Part shown: positions 34,040 through 43,913 of the stretch, one piece after another
How positions within the stretch are numbered: the first letter of the stretch is position 1
Layout: every line of letters begins with the position of its first letter
From: Girardinichthys multiradiatus
Taxonomy: Eukaryota; Chordata; Actinopteri; Cyprinodontiformes; Goodeidae
NCBI RefSeq assembly: GCF_021462225.1
Contig: NC_061808.1
Coordinates: forward strand, 20,435,119 to 20,499,118
DNA length: 64,000 bases
Reading direction: 5' to 3'
Position numbers and translations under genes: made by a program
Notes under the pieces: generated by a model
The model's database searches: none
What the model was told of the DNA's origin: nothing
What the model saw: only the letters and a program-made list of their open reading frames with translations

Positions 34040-35145
34040 GGAATTATACCAGAGATGTTCACAAGACATTTACCAATTCCAAGTTGGGTCTCAAGTCACT
34101 GAGGTTGTTTTTTGGCCTAAGTTCAAAACAAGTCCCAAGTCTCTAATGACTGAAATAAACATTTTCACATCATCTCCATGACATCTAGGTCACCTCTAAC
34201 CCTCCATCGCAGTAGGTTGGAAATCCACACCTGAACTGCTCATCCTTAGGTCTAAATTACCACATGAACATTTAAAAATGATCTCTAAATCTTTTAATTT
34301 TCAAGAACATTTATGTCTTAATCTTTTAACATTTAATTCAGCATGCAAAACACTGCTAAATTATGCTTAATATTATTTTGAGAATTGATCAAATGTAATA
34401 TTTACCTTGTTAGAAATATAAGTAGGCATTTGTGTTATAAGAAAAATAATAGAAAGAGATTAAAACCTATTGATGTTGAATTTCTGGATGAATTAAACAA
34501 AGTTAACACCTGTTTATACCTGTCGTTGCAATGATATGGTTTGGTAGGTTTTCTTCTCCTCATTCTGAGTTGGAGAATTATTTTGTAAATCCACATTTAA
34601 AACTTTTGTTCTCAATTCAAAATGGTAAAGATGTTCAAATTTAAGGTATGAATTACGACATAATGAACAAAGCACAGTATAGTGGATAGTGGAATGAAAA
34701 AGTGCTTTTAGTTTAATTTCTCCATCCGGAAGTATCCTTGCAATGACAGAGTTAGCTAAACAGTTAGAGAATGTGGGATGTAAGTTATGTTTATAATTTT
34801 CTGAAATGATTCAAAGTCATTTAATACAGCAATCCTTTGGAGACAAATGTATATGGTCATTACGGTGAAGCTGCAGCTAACAAGAACAGATTGTTATTCA
34901 CCAATAGCCCATAATCCATGAATGTCACTGGCTACTAATTAAGTGCATCCTTTCACAGTAAAACATGGACAGCAGTGCATCACCTGTCTGAGCTTCAATC
35001 TGAAGCTCATACATGTCAATAAGACTCGATTCTCACACCAAGAGTCCAAGTCAAGTCTTAAGGGCACGATCTAAGTCGAGTCTGAAGTCTTTCATTTTTG
35101 CGACTTCTGTCTAACTCGAGTCAGAGTCTTAAACTCAAATTGCTT
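34040..35145. repeat. dispersed repeat with AAGTC-rich ends, copy 1
   Basis: Both ends are full of CAAGTC/GAGTC words (34060-34150 and 35030-35140), with an AT-rich centre. The phrase CAAGTCTCTAATGACTGAAA (34138-34157) also occurs at 52288-52307. The layout suggests a non-autonomous DNA transposon. The family is not identified. Confidence 0.5.
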
Positions 35146-35221
35146 AGAGAGTTATCTGCTGCAGGAATGATGTTAACTGCGTAAAGCCTACTAACAGAAC
35201 CTCACTTCAAACATTCTTTAA

Positions 35222-35550
35222 CTTGCCGATTATAAGCCAAGTCAGGGGCTCACGTGGTAGTGGTTCGCTCTGTAACCAGTGGGTTGCTGGTTCAGATGTC
35301 CACTCCGGACCTCTCCGTCGTGTCCTTGGGCAAGACGCTTCACCCGCCTTGCCTGCTAATGATGGTCATAGGTCCTGGTGGTGCCAATTGTATGGCAGCC
35401 CCAGTTCTGTCAATCTGTGGCAGGGCAGCTGTGGCTACAGTGTAGCCTACCACTGTCAGTGTGTGAATGGGTGGATGACCAATTGCAGTGTAAAGCACTT
35501 TGGAGTCCTTGGACTTGATAAAGTTTACTATTGTAAGCGTTTTTGAATGG
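35222..35550 (+). mobile_element. tRNA-headed SINE-like repeat, plus strand
   Basis: The head GGGGCTCACGTGGTAGTGGT resembles an A box, and GGTTCAGATGTCC a B box. GTGTCCTTGGGCAAGACGCT, CTGTGGCTACAGTGTAGCCT, GTGTGAATGGGTGGATGA and GTAAAGCACTTTGGAGTCCT follow in the order of a very common teleost SINE-like repeat. The frames across it are not genes. Confidence 0.75.
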
Positions 35551-35775
35551 TATTAATTTTAGTTTATTTATTATATGTACACTGAATTCTCCTCTTTACA
35601 TGAACTAAGGGTGTTCTCTTTGTTGTTATGGGTGGTGAAAATAACCTCTATAATTATCTAAATGATTTTCTACAAGCAGATGGCATTGAGGAGAATGATC
35701 TGAGAGACACAGATCCCCCATCAGCTTTCTTCCCATATTGTCTAAACAGACTTGCCCTTCCTATGTGCAAAGTCA

Positions 35776-35837
<62 letters not shown>

Positions 35838-36148
35838 GCCTTCTGTACAATGTGTACAGTAATGGGAGACCAATCTAATTCCTTTGTGTTTGCACACAAG
35901 AGGCCATTCGCAATAAATTAAACAAATCTCAAAAACAAGAAGCTCATGCACAAACAGGTCAACAAGCATATGGCTCTGTGTTTGTAGGAAATGGTGTCAT
36001 TCATATAAATCCTTGATTTAATCCAATAGCTGGCAGTGGTACTATTTCAGGCAATGTTTATAGATGTAATGTTTATAGTGTGACATCCAGCAGTTTATTG
36101 TTTTCCGAATAAGCATAGAGGCTATAAATGCACACACATCTTGATAGT
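35551..36148. other. intergenic with microsatellite
   Basis: Apart from the (AC)n at 35777-35834 nothing is recognised. The frame 35628-35837 is mainly the microsatellite. Confidence 0.5.
35777..35834. repeat. (AC)29 microsatellite
   Basis: A perfect dinucleotide tract of 58 bp. Confidence 0.98.
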
Positions 36149-36500
36149 TTAGCCTCAATTCCAATGAAGTTGGGACTTTGTGTAAAACACAAAAAAAACA
36201 GTATACAATGATTTGCAAATCCTCGACCCTTAAGCAATTAAATACACTACAAAGACAAGATATTTATAGTTCAAACTGATAAACTTTCTTTTTTTTCTAA
36301 CACTTACTCATTTTGAATTTTATGGAACATGTTCCAAAAAATTTGGGACAGGGGCAACAAAAGATTGGGAAAGTTGAGGAATGCTAAAAAAATCTGTTTG
36401 GAATATTCCACAGGTGAGCAGGTTAATGGACCCTTTTCATTGACATTACTAAAGTCCCAGCCACACTTCCAGTTTTCACAATACTGCATCATTGCATACT
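36149..36500. repeat. unclassified teleost interspersed repeat
   Basis: CAATGAAGTTGGGACTTTGT, ACAATGATTTGCAAATCCT, AAGACAAGATATTTATAGTT and TTCCAAAAAATTTGGGACAG follow one another as in a widespread fish repeat that I recall but cannot assign to a superfamily. This copy is 3'-truncated or diverged after about 36500. Confidence 0.5.
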
Positions 36501-36782
36501 TTTTCGCCCATGGATAAGTATCTAGAATCGTTATAGCCTCCTGATAAGGCCATGTACCTCAAGAAAATTGCAGCCATCAACAAAGTGGATCCATATGTAC
36601 TGCTGTTGGTTTGTTTAGCGCAAATCCGGACGATTGGCTGCACATATCACACAATGGAGGAAGGGTAGGTTTTAAAACACTTTAAAATATGTGACAGTCC
36701 GTTAGGGCTTGTTATATGTTTCTTTCTTTATGATTATTATCGAGGAAATATTGCTTGAAATAATGCTTGCATTTTATATATA

Positions 36783-38054
36783 CAGTACAGACCAAAAGTT
36801 TGGACACACCTTCTCATTCAAAGAGTTTTCTTTATTTTCATGACTATGAATATTGTAGCTTCACACTGAAGGCATCAAAACTATGAATTAACACATCTGG
36901 AATTATATACTGAACAAAAAAGTGTGAAACAACTGAAAATATGTCTTATTTTCTAGGTTCTTCAAAGTAGCCACCTTTGGCTTTGATTACTGCTCCGCAC
37001 ACTCTTGGTATTCTGTTGATGAGCTTCAAGAGGTAGTCACCTGAAATGGTTTTCCAACAGTCTTGAAGGAGTTCCCAGAGATGCTTAGCACTTGTTGGCC
37101 TTTTTGCCTTCACTCTGCGGTCCAGCTCACCGCAAACCATCTCGATTGGGTTCACGTCCGGTGACTGTGGAGGCCAGGTCATCTGGCGCAGCACCCCATC
37201 ACTCTCCTTCTTGGTCAAATATCCCTAACACAGCCTGGAGGTGTGTTTGGGGTCATTGTCCTGTTGAAAAATAAATGATGGTCCAACTAAACGCAAACCG
37301 GATGGAATAGCATGCCGCTGCAAGATGCTGTGGTAGCCATGCTGGTTCAGTATGCCTTCAATTTTGAATAAATCCCCAACAGTGTCACCAGCAAAGCACC
37401 CCCACACCATCACACCTCCTCCATGCTTCACGGTGGGAAGCATGGAGAGGTGACTCTTGGTCTTCCTTTCCTGGGGCGATCCTCATGTGAGCCAGTTTCT
37501 TTGTAGCGCTTGATGGTTTTTGCGACTGCACTTGTGGACACTTTCAAAGTTTTCCCAATTGTTCGGACTGACTGACCTTCATTTATTAAAGTAATGATGG
37601 CCACTCGTTTTTCTTTACTTAGCTGATTTTTCTTGCCATAATACAAATTCTAACAGTCTATTCAGTAGGACTATCAGCTGTGTACTGTATCCACCTCCTG
37701 CACAACACAACTGATGGTCCCAACCCCATTTATAAGGCTTGAAATCCCACTTATTAAACCTGACAGGGCACACCTGTGAAGTGAAAACCATTTCAGGAGA
37801 CTACCTCTTGAAGCTCATCAACAGAATGCCAAGAGTGTGCGGAGCAGTAATCAAAGCAAAAGGTGGCTACTTTGAAGAACCTAGAATATAAGACATATTT
37901 TCAGTTGTTTCACACTTTTTTGTTCAGTATATAATTCCACATGTGTTAATTCATAGTTTGGATACCTTCAGTGTGAAGCTACAATATTCATAGTCAGGAA
38001 AATAAAGAAAACTCTTTGAATGAGAAGGTGTGTCCAAACGTTTGGTCTGTACTG
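36783..38054 (-). mobile_element. Tc1 element with 271-bp terminal inverted repeats
   Basis: The element is 1272 bp, bounded by TA (36781-36782, 38055-38056) and ending in CAGTACAGACCAAAAGTTTG and its complement. The terminal repeats 36783-37053 and 37784-38054 are almost identical. They are long enough to include the transposase 3' coding end and stop, so that coding tail occurs twice. This architecture and end sequence match a Tc1 group known in teleosts and lampreys. Little divergence between the arms suggests recent activity or gene conversion. Confidence 0.95.
36946..37646 (-). pseudogene. Tc1 transposase pseudogene, central deletion
   Basis: On the minus strand the ATG-containing start at 37646 gives MYYGKKNQLSKEKRVAIITL and the DNA-binding half to RPRKGRPRVTS near 37446. 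The sequence then jumps to VKHGGGVMVWGCFAGDT (about 37435), FIFQQDNDPKHTS, a frameshift near 37220, and WPPQSPDVNPIEMVCGEL, finishing near 36955. About 100 residues between the halves, including the first catalytic Asp, are gone. Total coding length is about 233 codons against about 340 for an intact Tc1 enzyme. Confidence 0.92.
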
Positions 38055-39897
38055 TATATTGTTCATTTATTCGTGTATAACACATTTCAAATGTTACTGG
38101 TCTGTTTGGACTACGGTGAACAAACGTCCCTAATGTCCAATTTCAGTCCCCGTTTTAGACTAGCTGTCTCCGTAAATGTCCCCGATTTTATTATTTTATG
38201 CATGAAAAAGAATGTTTCATGTGTGGACTGGTATTACTGAAGTGGGGGTTGAGTATAGTGCTCATAAAATCCAGCCTTACCAGATACGGGCTAGCGCCCA
38301 TAAAAGCCCGACCCGATCCCGACCAACACACCTGAATATAATCCAACGTGAATGAGTATTTTATTTATTTTATTTGCGCTTTCACTGATTTTGTATATAT
38401 ATTGTTTTAAAGCCCCTTGTTTTAAAAATCAAGGTGTGAGAGCACAGCTTACTGAAGTAGGTCACAGTGCTGCCACCCACCTCAGATTCAACTGATCAGC
38501 TCACGGTCTTGGCAGACTACTTTCCGGAATATTATTTCAATAAATGTAGGCGAGCAATATTTATTTACCAAATCCGCCCTGGTTATCCGATTCAGCCACA
38601 GTAGTCGATGTTGTGTACTCAGTGTTTTTGTTTTCTCACACTGATTTCTATCATGGCTGGCAGACAATAGAATGAACATTGGTCACGCGCAGCAGAATCC
38701 ACAATTAAACAAGTTTTCACCATAGTTATGGTAGAATGGTCCGGAGTTTTGCTTCACTGATCAAGCTAAGACAAAGAAAACAGGCTGCAGCTGCCACCCA
38801 AGATGGCGAACCAGAGTTGCGGTCACATGACCACGACGTCATGTGAAAATCCCCCATTGGAAACAGGTGAGTGTCATGAATGGGAAATAAAAGAGCATCC
38901 CCAGAAAGGAACAGCTGTTCACAAGCAAGGATGGGGCAAGGTTCACTACTTTGTGAACAACTGCATGAGCAAATCGTCCAACAGGTTAAGAATATTTTTC
39001 AATGTGCAGTTGCAAAGAATTTAGGGATTTCATCACCTCAGTCCAAAATATAATCAAAAGATTCAGAGAATCTAAAGAAATCTTTGCAGGTAAGTGGCAA
39101 GGCCAAAAACCAACATCTAGTTGTTCTCCCCTTCGTTAGTTCGTGGCTCTCGTTCCAACCAATGCATTTTGGTAGTTATGTATTTTAATAATTATGGTGA
39201 TTGCCAGTTAATCACAAAATGCAAAGATCTCAAAGTTTAATTGCATATTATTTTTAATGACTGTGGTTCATGTCTATGTTAGGAAGTGTGAGAAATTATG
39301 ACCTCTATTCCAACCAAAACATCTCTTAGCAAACACAGTTGAGGGTGTTCCTTTTGATACCTGGAAAGGTCAGGCATGATTAAACCTGCAAAAGTATTAA
39401 ATTGAGAGGCACAAAAATGAGTAGCAAAAACTTGGGCACAATGCTTGATTTTTAGTTTCTCTAAAATCTTAATCCAGTCTTTTTTTCTAAGGAGAACAAG
39501 CCTCCACAAATGTTCACAAAGGAGTTATCCCTTTTCTAAGACACACAAAACCATGCTTGTACTTTGGAAGAGATTACCTGAGTAAAGAAGAAATTGTTTA
39601 ACTGTCAGTTTTTACCCAACAGGGTGCAGTCTGCTGTTCTTGTAAGTAAACCAAAATATTCAACATCAAGAACAGCTTTCCCACAATTATGAATGGGAAT
39701 GGATTTCTTTTCCCAGACCATTTACCACTTTATAAGACAAATGTGTTGAAATACTTAAGAATAGAAGACAACCTCTTTCTGAGGGGAAAGATTCTCCAAG
39801 ACCTGGAAATTTCAGGGTAGGAGTGATTTAAATCTCAGTAGTAGCATGCAAAATAGTCTGCTTGCAAATCTGAGCACATTTTGATTTTAGTGCATGG
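38055..39897. other. intergenic with repeat remnants
   Basis: 38240-38480 contains CCCATAAAAGCCCGACCCGA and related words typical of a dispersed fish repeat. 38803-38870 is GC-richer, with an ATG (38803), the palindromic arms TCACATGAC/GTCATGTGA (38823-38831, 38838-38846) and a strong donor-like ACAG|GTGAGTG at 38867/38868. No real gene can be built from this. Confidence 0.4.
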
Positions 39898-40428
39898 GGT
39901 TTAGTGATGAAGAGAGAGCTGAGGCGAAAAGCGAAGCTCTCGATTTACCAGTCGGTCTACGTTCCTACCCTCACCTATGGCCATAAACTTTGGGTAATGA
40001 CCGAAAGAACGAGTTCCTTGAAACAAGCGGCCAAAATGAGCTTCCCCCGTAAGGTGGCCGGGCACTCCCTTAGAGATAGGGTGAGGAGCTCGGCTATCCG
40101 GGAGGAGCTCAGAGTAGAGCCGCTGCTCCTCCACATTGAGAGGAGCCAGTTGAGGTGGCTTGGGCATCTATACCGGATGCCTCCTGGACCCCTCCACTGG
40201 TAGGTGTTCCAGGCACGTCCCACCAGGAGGAGACCTGGGAATGGCCCATGACACACTGGAGGGACTATGTCTCTCAGCTGGCCTTGGAATGCCTTGGGCT
40301 CCCACTGGAGGAGCTGGAGGAGGTGTCTGGGGAGAGGGACGTCTGGGTTTCTCTACTGAGTCTGCTGCCCCCATGACCCGGTCCCGGATGAACCAGAAGA
40401 CGAAGAGTACAACGACAACAAGTTTAGT
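39898..40428 (+). mobile_element. RTE/Rex3-like LINE, 3' end of ORF2
   Basis: The frame 39904-40203 reads YQSVYVPTLTYGHKLWVMTE, then RVRSSAIREELRVEPLLL and RSQLRWLGHLYRMPPG, the region after the reverse transcriptase in a very common teleost non-LTR element. A stop and frameshift follow, and the frame 40160-40376 carries DYVSQLALECLGLPLEELEE and RDVWVSLLSLLPP. The 3' end GACCCGGTCCCGGATGAACC fits an RTE-type tail. It is 5'-truncated, as LINE copies usually are, and not functional. The clade name is from memory. Confidence 0.75.
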
Positions 40429-41145
40429 GATTTGATTGACCATCATCTCAAAATAGTTCAGAGAATGGTTATCATTTGTGTATCTCATAAATGAAAAAGG
40501 TTTGGTCAGATGAAAAGTTAATTAATTTTGCATGAATTGACATTAGTTGGGTTTGGATTTACTGTAATTTAGCATTAAAATATACAGAACTGTTGAAATG
40601 TATTTACTGTAAAATGACATAGTTGTTATTTCCATGATGATCCACATTACTTCCCTTGTTTCATGAACAGTTCATAAAGTATCCCATATATTGTTTAGCA
40701 TGTCTACTATCATAAATTATTGAATCTACTTTAACCTGCTTTTACTAAAGTAGCTTTAAATCAATTAGAAACACAGGTTGTAACAGTGGCTATACTAGTA
40801 AAAGTAGAAATAGATGAAAATAGCTTAGCAGACTTGATGCGGCTGTACCCGCCTACATCTTTTCATGCTTAGAATTGTAACATTTGTGAGTAAAAAATAG
40901 AATGGACTCATTGTAATGAAATTTAAAGGATTTCCCTCGAGATTTTAAAATACGCCCTACCTCTCACACACAGACTGTGTGGAAGTGGAACACGTGCATG
41001 TAGTATTTATAAAGTAGAGGAAAGGGGACGTTGTTTTCAGTGGTTTGGTCTGAACGTCACACTAGAAAAGAATAGAATAGGGGACAAGTATCCAAAGCAA
41101 ATAATGCTCCTCGAAATACAGCTTTGTGATCCATTATTTCATTTA
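40429..41145. other. intergenic, nothing recognised
   Basis: AT-rich DNA with no gene or repeat assigned. Confidence 0.5.
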
Positions 41146-41513
41146 CAGTGCTTTTGAAAAGTATTTATACCCACTGAGCATTCCCACATTTTGTCACATT
41201 GTAACCCCAAAATGTCAATGTATCTTATTGGGATTTACACCTAGAGACTGAAATTTTAAAGTCTTTCCACAGAGTTTTAATTGGATTTAAGTCTAAACAT
41301 TGAAGGGGCCATTCTAACCCTGAAAAGGCTTCGACCTATAAAGCTACACTCACCAGTCACTTTATTAGGTACACCTGTCCAACTGCTCTTTAACGCAAAT
41401 TTCTAATCAGCCAATCACATGGCAGCAACTTAATGCATTTAGGCATCTAGACATGGTCAAGACGATCTGCTGCAGTTCAAACCGAGCATCAGAATGGGGA
41501 AGAAAGGTGATTT

Positions 41514-41590
41514 AAGTCAAGTCAAGTCAAGTTTATTTATATAGCGCTTTTCAGCAACAAGGCACTCAAAGCGCTGCCACGTTCAAAATG
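41514..41590 (+). repeat. short insertion inside the inner Tc1 (GCGCTTTTCAGCAACAAGGC type)
   Basis: Tandem AAGTC copies lead into TTTATTTATATAGCGCTTTT and AGCAACAAGGCACTCAAAGC, a widespread teleost short repeat. It breaks the transposon sequence between GGTGATTTAAGT and GACTTTAATTGTGGCATGG, so it is the third layer of nesting. Confidence 0.7.
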
Positions 41591-41833
41591 ACTTTAATTG
41601 TGGCATGGTTTTTGGTGCCAGACGGGCTGGTCTGAGTATTTCAGAAACTGCTGATCTACCAGGATTTTCATGCACTACTATCTCTAGGGTTTACAGAGAA
41701 AATATTCAGTGAGCAGCAGTTCTGTGGGCGTAAATACCTTGTTGATGTCAGAGGTCAGAAGAGAATGGCCAGACTGGTTTGAGCTGATAGAAAGGTAACA
41801 GTAACTCAAATAACTACTTGTTACAACCAAGGC

Positions 41834-42600
41834 ATGCAGAAGAGCAACTCTGAACACACAATACGTCGAACCTTGAGACGGATGGGCTACAGCAGCAGAA
41901 GACCACACCAGATGCCACTCCTGTCAGCTAACTACAGGAAACTGAGGCTACAATTAACACAGGCTCACCAAAATTGGACAATAGAATATTGGAAAAACAT
42001 TTCCTGGTCTGATGAGTCTCGATTTCTGCTGCGACATTCGGATGGTAGGGTCAGAATTTGGCATCGACAACATGAAAGCATGGATCCATCCTACCTTGTA
42101 TCAACGGTTCAGGCTGGTGGTGGTGGTGTAATGGTGTGGGGGATATTTTCTTGGCACACTTTGGGCCCCTTAGTACCAATTGAGCATCGTGTCAATGCCA
42201 CAGCCTGAGTATTGTTGCTGACCATGTCCATCCCTTTATGACCACAGTGTACCCATCTTCTGATGGTTACTTCCAGCAGGATAACACGCCATGTCATAAA
42301 GCATGAATCATCTCAGACTGGTTTCTTGAACATGACAATGAGTTCATTGTACTCAAATGGCCTCCACAGTTACCAGATCTCAATCCAATAGAGCACCTTT
42401 GGGATGTGGATGAACGGGAGATTCACATCATGGATGTGCAGCCGACAAATCTGCAGCATCTGTGTGATGCTATCACGTCAATATGGACCAAACTCTCAGG
42501 AATGTTTCCAGTACCTTGTTGAATCTATGCCACGAAGGATTAGGGCAGTTCTGAAGGCAAAAGGGGTCCAACCCGCTACTGGCAAGGTGTACCTAAAAAA
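41834..42600 (+). pseudogene. transposase pseudogene of the inner Tc1
   Basis: The sense frame from about 41834 reads RRTLRRMGYSSRRPHQMPLL, then [20 protein letters not shown] (first catalytic Asp present) and GGGGVMVWGIFSWHTLG. A small deletion near 42207 (CACAGCCTGAGTATTG) shifts the frame. FQQDNTPCH (second Asp) follows, then a stop replaces an Arg codon at 42303. WPPQLPDLNPIEHLWDV (last Glu) and the C-terminus to about 42590 follow, with another shift near 42497. A deletion near 41700 has removed about 17 bp upstream. Confidence 0.88.
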
Positions 42601-42689
42601 GTGGCCGGTGAGTGTATATGTTTAGTCTCATTGTCTTGTGCAAAGTGGAACGTTTACCCCATTCTCAAGTCACAAAATTTTTTTTTACC

Positions 42690-43150
42690 TACTTGAATAA
42701 CAACCGGAACTTGACTTCATTGCTTACTAGAATTAAAATAGAATGAATTTAATTGTCTGCATGAGTGAACTGAATTGACTATGCAGTTCTGTACACAAAA
42801 TTGATGTGTTTTTTTGTAAAGTGCCTTAAGAAGACTTTTCTTGTGAATTGGTGCTATGTACATAAATTGAATTGAACTGAGCTGAATAGCAGCCTCTTCC
42901 AGGTTTTGTTCCAGGATGCCCCCGTATTTAATTTGATTCAGTTTAATTCAATATAGGGTATTTATAAGCACAAATTCACAACAAATGTTGTCTCAAAGCC
43001 CTTTACAAAACAAACAGATCTAGTATATATACATAAATACAGTCAATTCAGCCCATTCAAATGGACAGATTCAAAGTCAATTACATACATTCCAATGCAA
43101 TCCTAGGTATAAAACAATACAGTCAAGTTTAATTTGTTAGGCTAGTAGTT
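42690..43150. repeat. two inverted copies of a CAATTCACAACAA-type short repeat
   Basis: 42800-42888 (GTAAAGTGCCTTAAGAAGAC... AATTGGTGCTATGTACATAA) and 42940-43020 (TTTAATTCAATATAGGGTAT... AAATTCACAACAAATGTTGT... AAAGCCCTTTACAAA) are the same repeat in opposite orientation. They lie inside the outer Tc1 and are separated by a piece of it (about 42891-42935). Confidence 0.6.
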
Positions 43151-43214
43151 GGTAAAAAGTTTATTTAAAGGGAACCCAGCCGATTGTAATCAAGTCACAG
43201 ATTTTTTTATAAAG

Positions 43215-43410
43215 CATTTTTTGTGGCACTAGTGGCCTTTATTTGTCAGTGTTTTTGACAGCAGGCAGACAGGAAACGGGGGGGGGGAAACATGCGGCAA
43301 ATGTCGCTGGTGCCCGGACATAAACCCAGGACTGCCAAGTCGAAGACTGAAGCCTCAGTACATAGGCTGCGTGCTTAAACTCCTACACCAAACGTGCTGT
43401 GGGCCAAGTC
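43215..43410 (-). mobile_element. tRNA-like SINE fragment inside the outer Tc1
   Basis: GGCCTTTATTTGTCAGTGTT, GACAGCAGGCAGACAGGAAA and CATGCGGCAAATGTCGCTGG precede GGACATAAACCCAGGACTGC. On the minus strand the head has a B-box-like GGGTTTATGTCC and an A-box-like region near 43385. A second short repeat (GATCAAGCACACCTCTAATT, about 43470-43555) follows. Confidence 0.55.
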
Positions 43411-43913
43411 ACTGATTTTGCACTTGACTGCATACTGAAAAGGTAATTCAGCCATTTAATTCATGTGTGTTGGATCAAGCACACCTCTAATTGTTGCAGG
43501 ACACCAGCCCTCGAGGGTTGACGTTGCCCACCACTGATGTAGCGAGAGCACACAGTTGATTGTATCAAGTCATTAACTTTGCAACAATCCCTCATACTGA
43601 CCTTGTATGTGGCTGGAAAAAATTTCTCTAACTTGCTTTCTTATCACTGCTAAAATATCCCCACATCATGATGCTGCCACCACCATGTTTCACATGTTTC
43701 TCTTTATTTTATTTACGGATATCATAGTAAATGGGTCTGGCTAAATGCACACCACACTTTCTATTTATTTGTAAAAAAAAACAAATAACACCACTGCTTA
43801 CTACTTCCTACAACTTTATGTGTCTGTGATACTTGGTGTTGATCTATCATAGAAAACCCAAATAAAATACGTTAAATTTTGTGGTTAAAGGGGTATTAAT
43901 TATTAAGGCACTA

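Larger units (their letters stand above)
41347..42614 (+). mobile_element. inner Tc1-like element nested in the outer copy
   Basis: The element is 1268 bp between TA duplications (41345-41346, 42615-42616), with ends CACTCACCAGTCACTTTATT and the complement of AAAAAGTGGCCGGTGAGTG. This is a well-known teleost Tc1 group whose ends read ...CTTTATTAGGTACACC. Since it interrupts the outer element it is younger, which fits its better preservation. It is itself interrupted at about 41518-41590. Confidence 0.92.
41146..43913 (-). mobile_element. outer Tc1 element, interrupted by at least four insertions
   Basis: The left end CAGTGCTTTTGAAAAGTATT (after TA) and the right end (complement TAGTGCCTTAATAATTAATA, before TA) bound an antisense fish Tc1. 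Its own sequence appears at 41146-41344, then 42617-42680 (GTTTAGTCTCATTGTCTTGT... CCCATTCTCAAGTCAC), 42891-42935 (CCTCTTCCAGGTTTTGTTCC) and 43570-43913 (CATCATGATGCTGCCACCAC... GTGTTGATCTATCATAGAAA). The gaps hold an inner Tc1, two inverted short repeats, a SINE-like copy and another short repeat. It is long dead. Confidence 0.85.

Noticed and set aside
39904..40435. Frames that look like a conserved protein
   Set aside because: They are the decayed 3' end of an RTE-type LINE, not a host gene.
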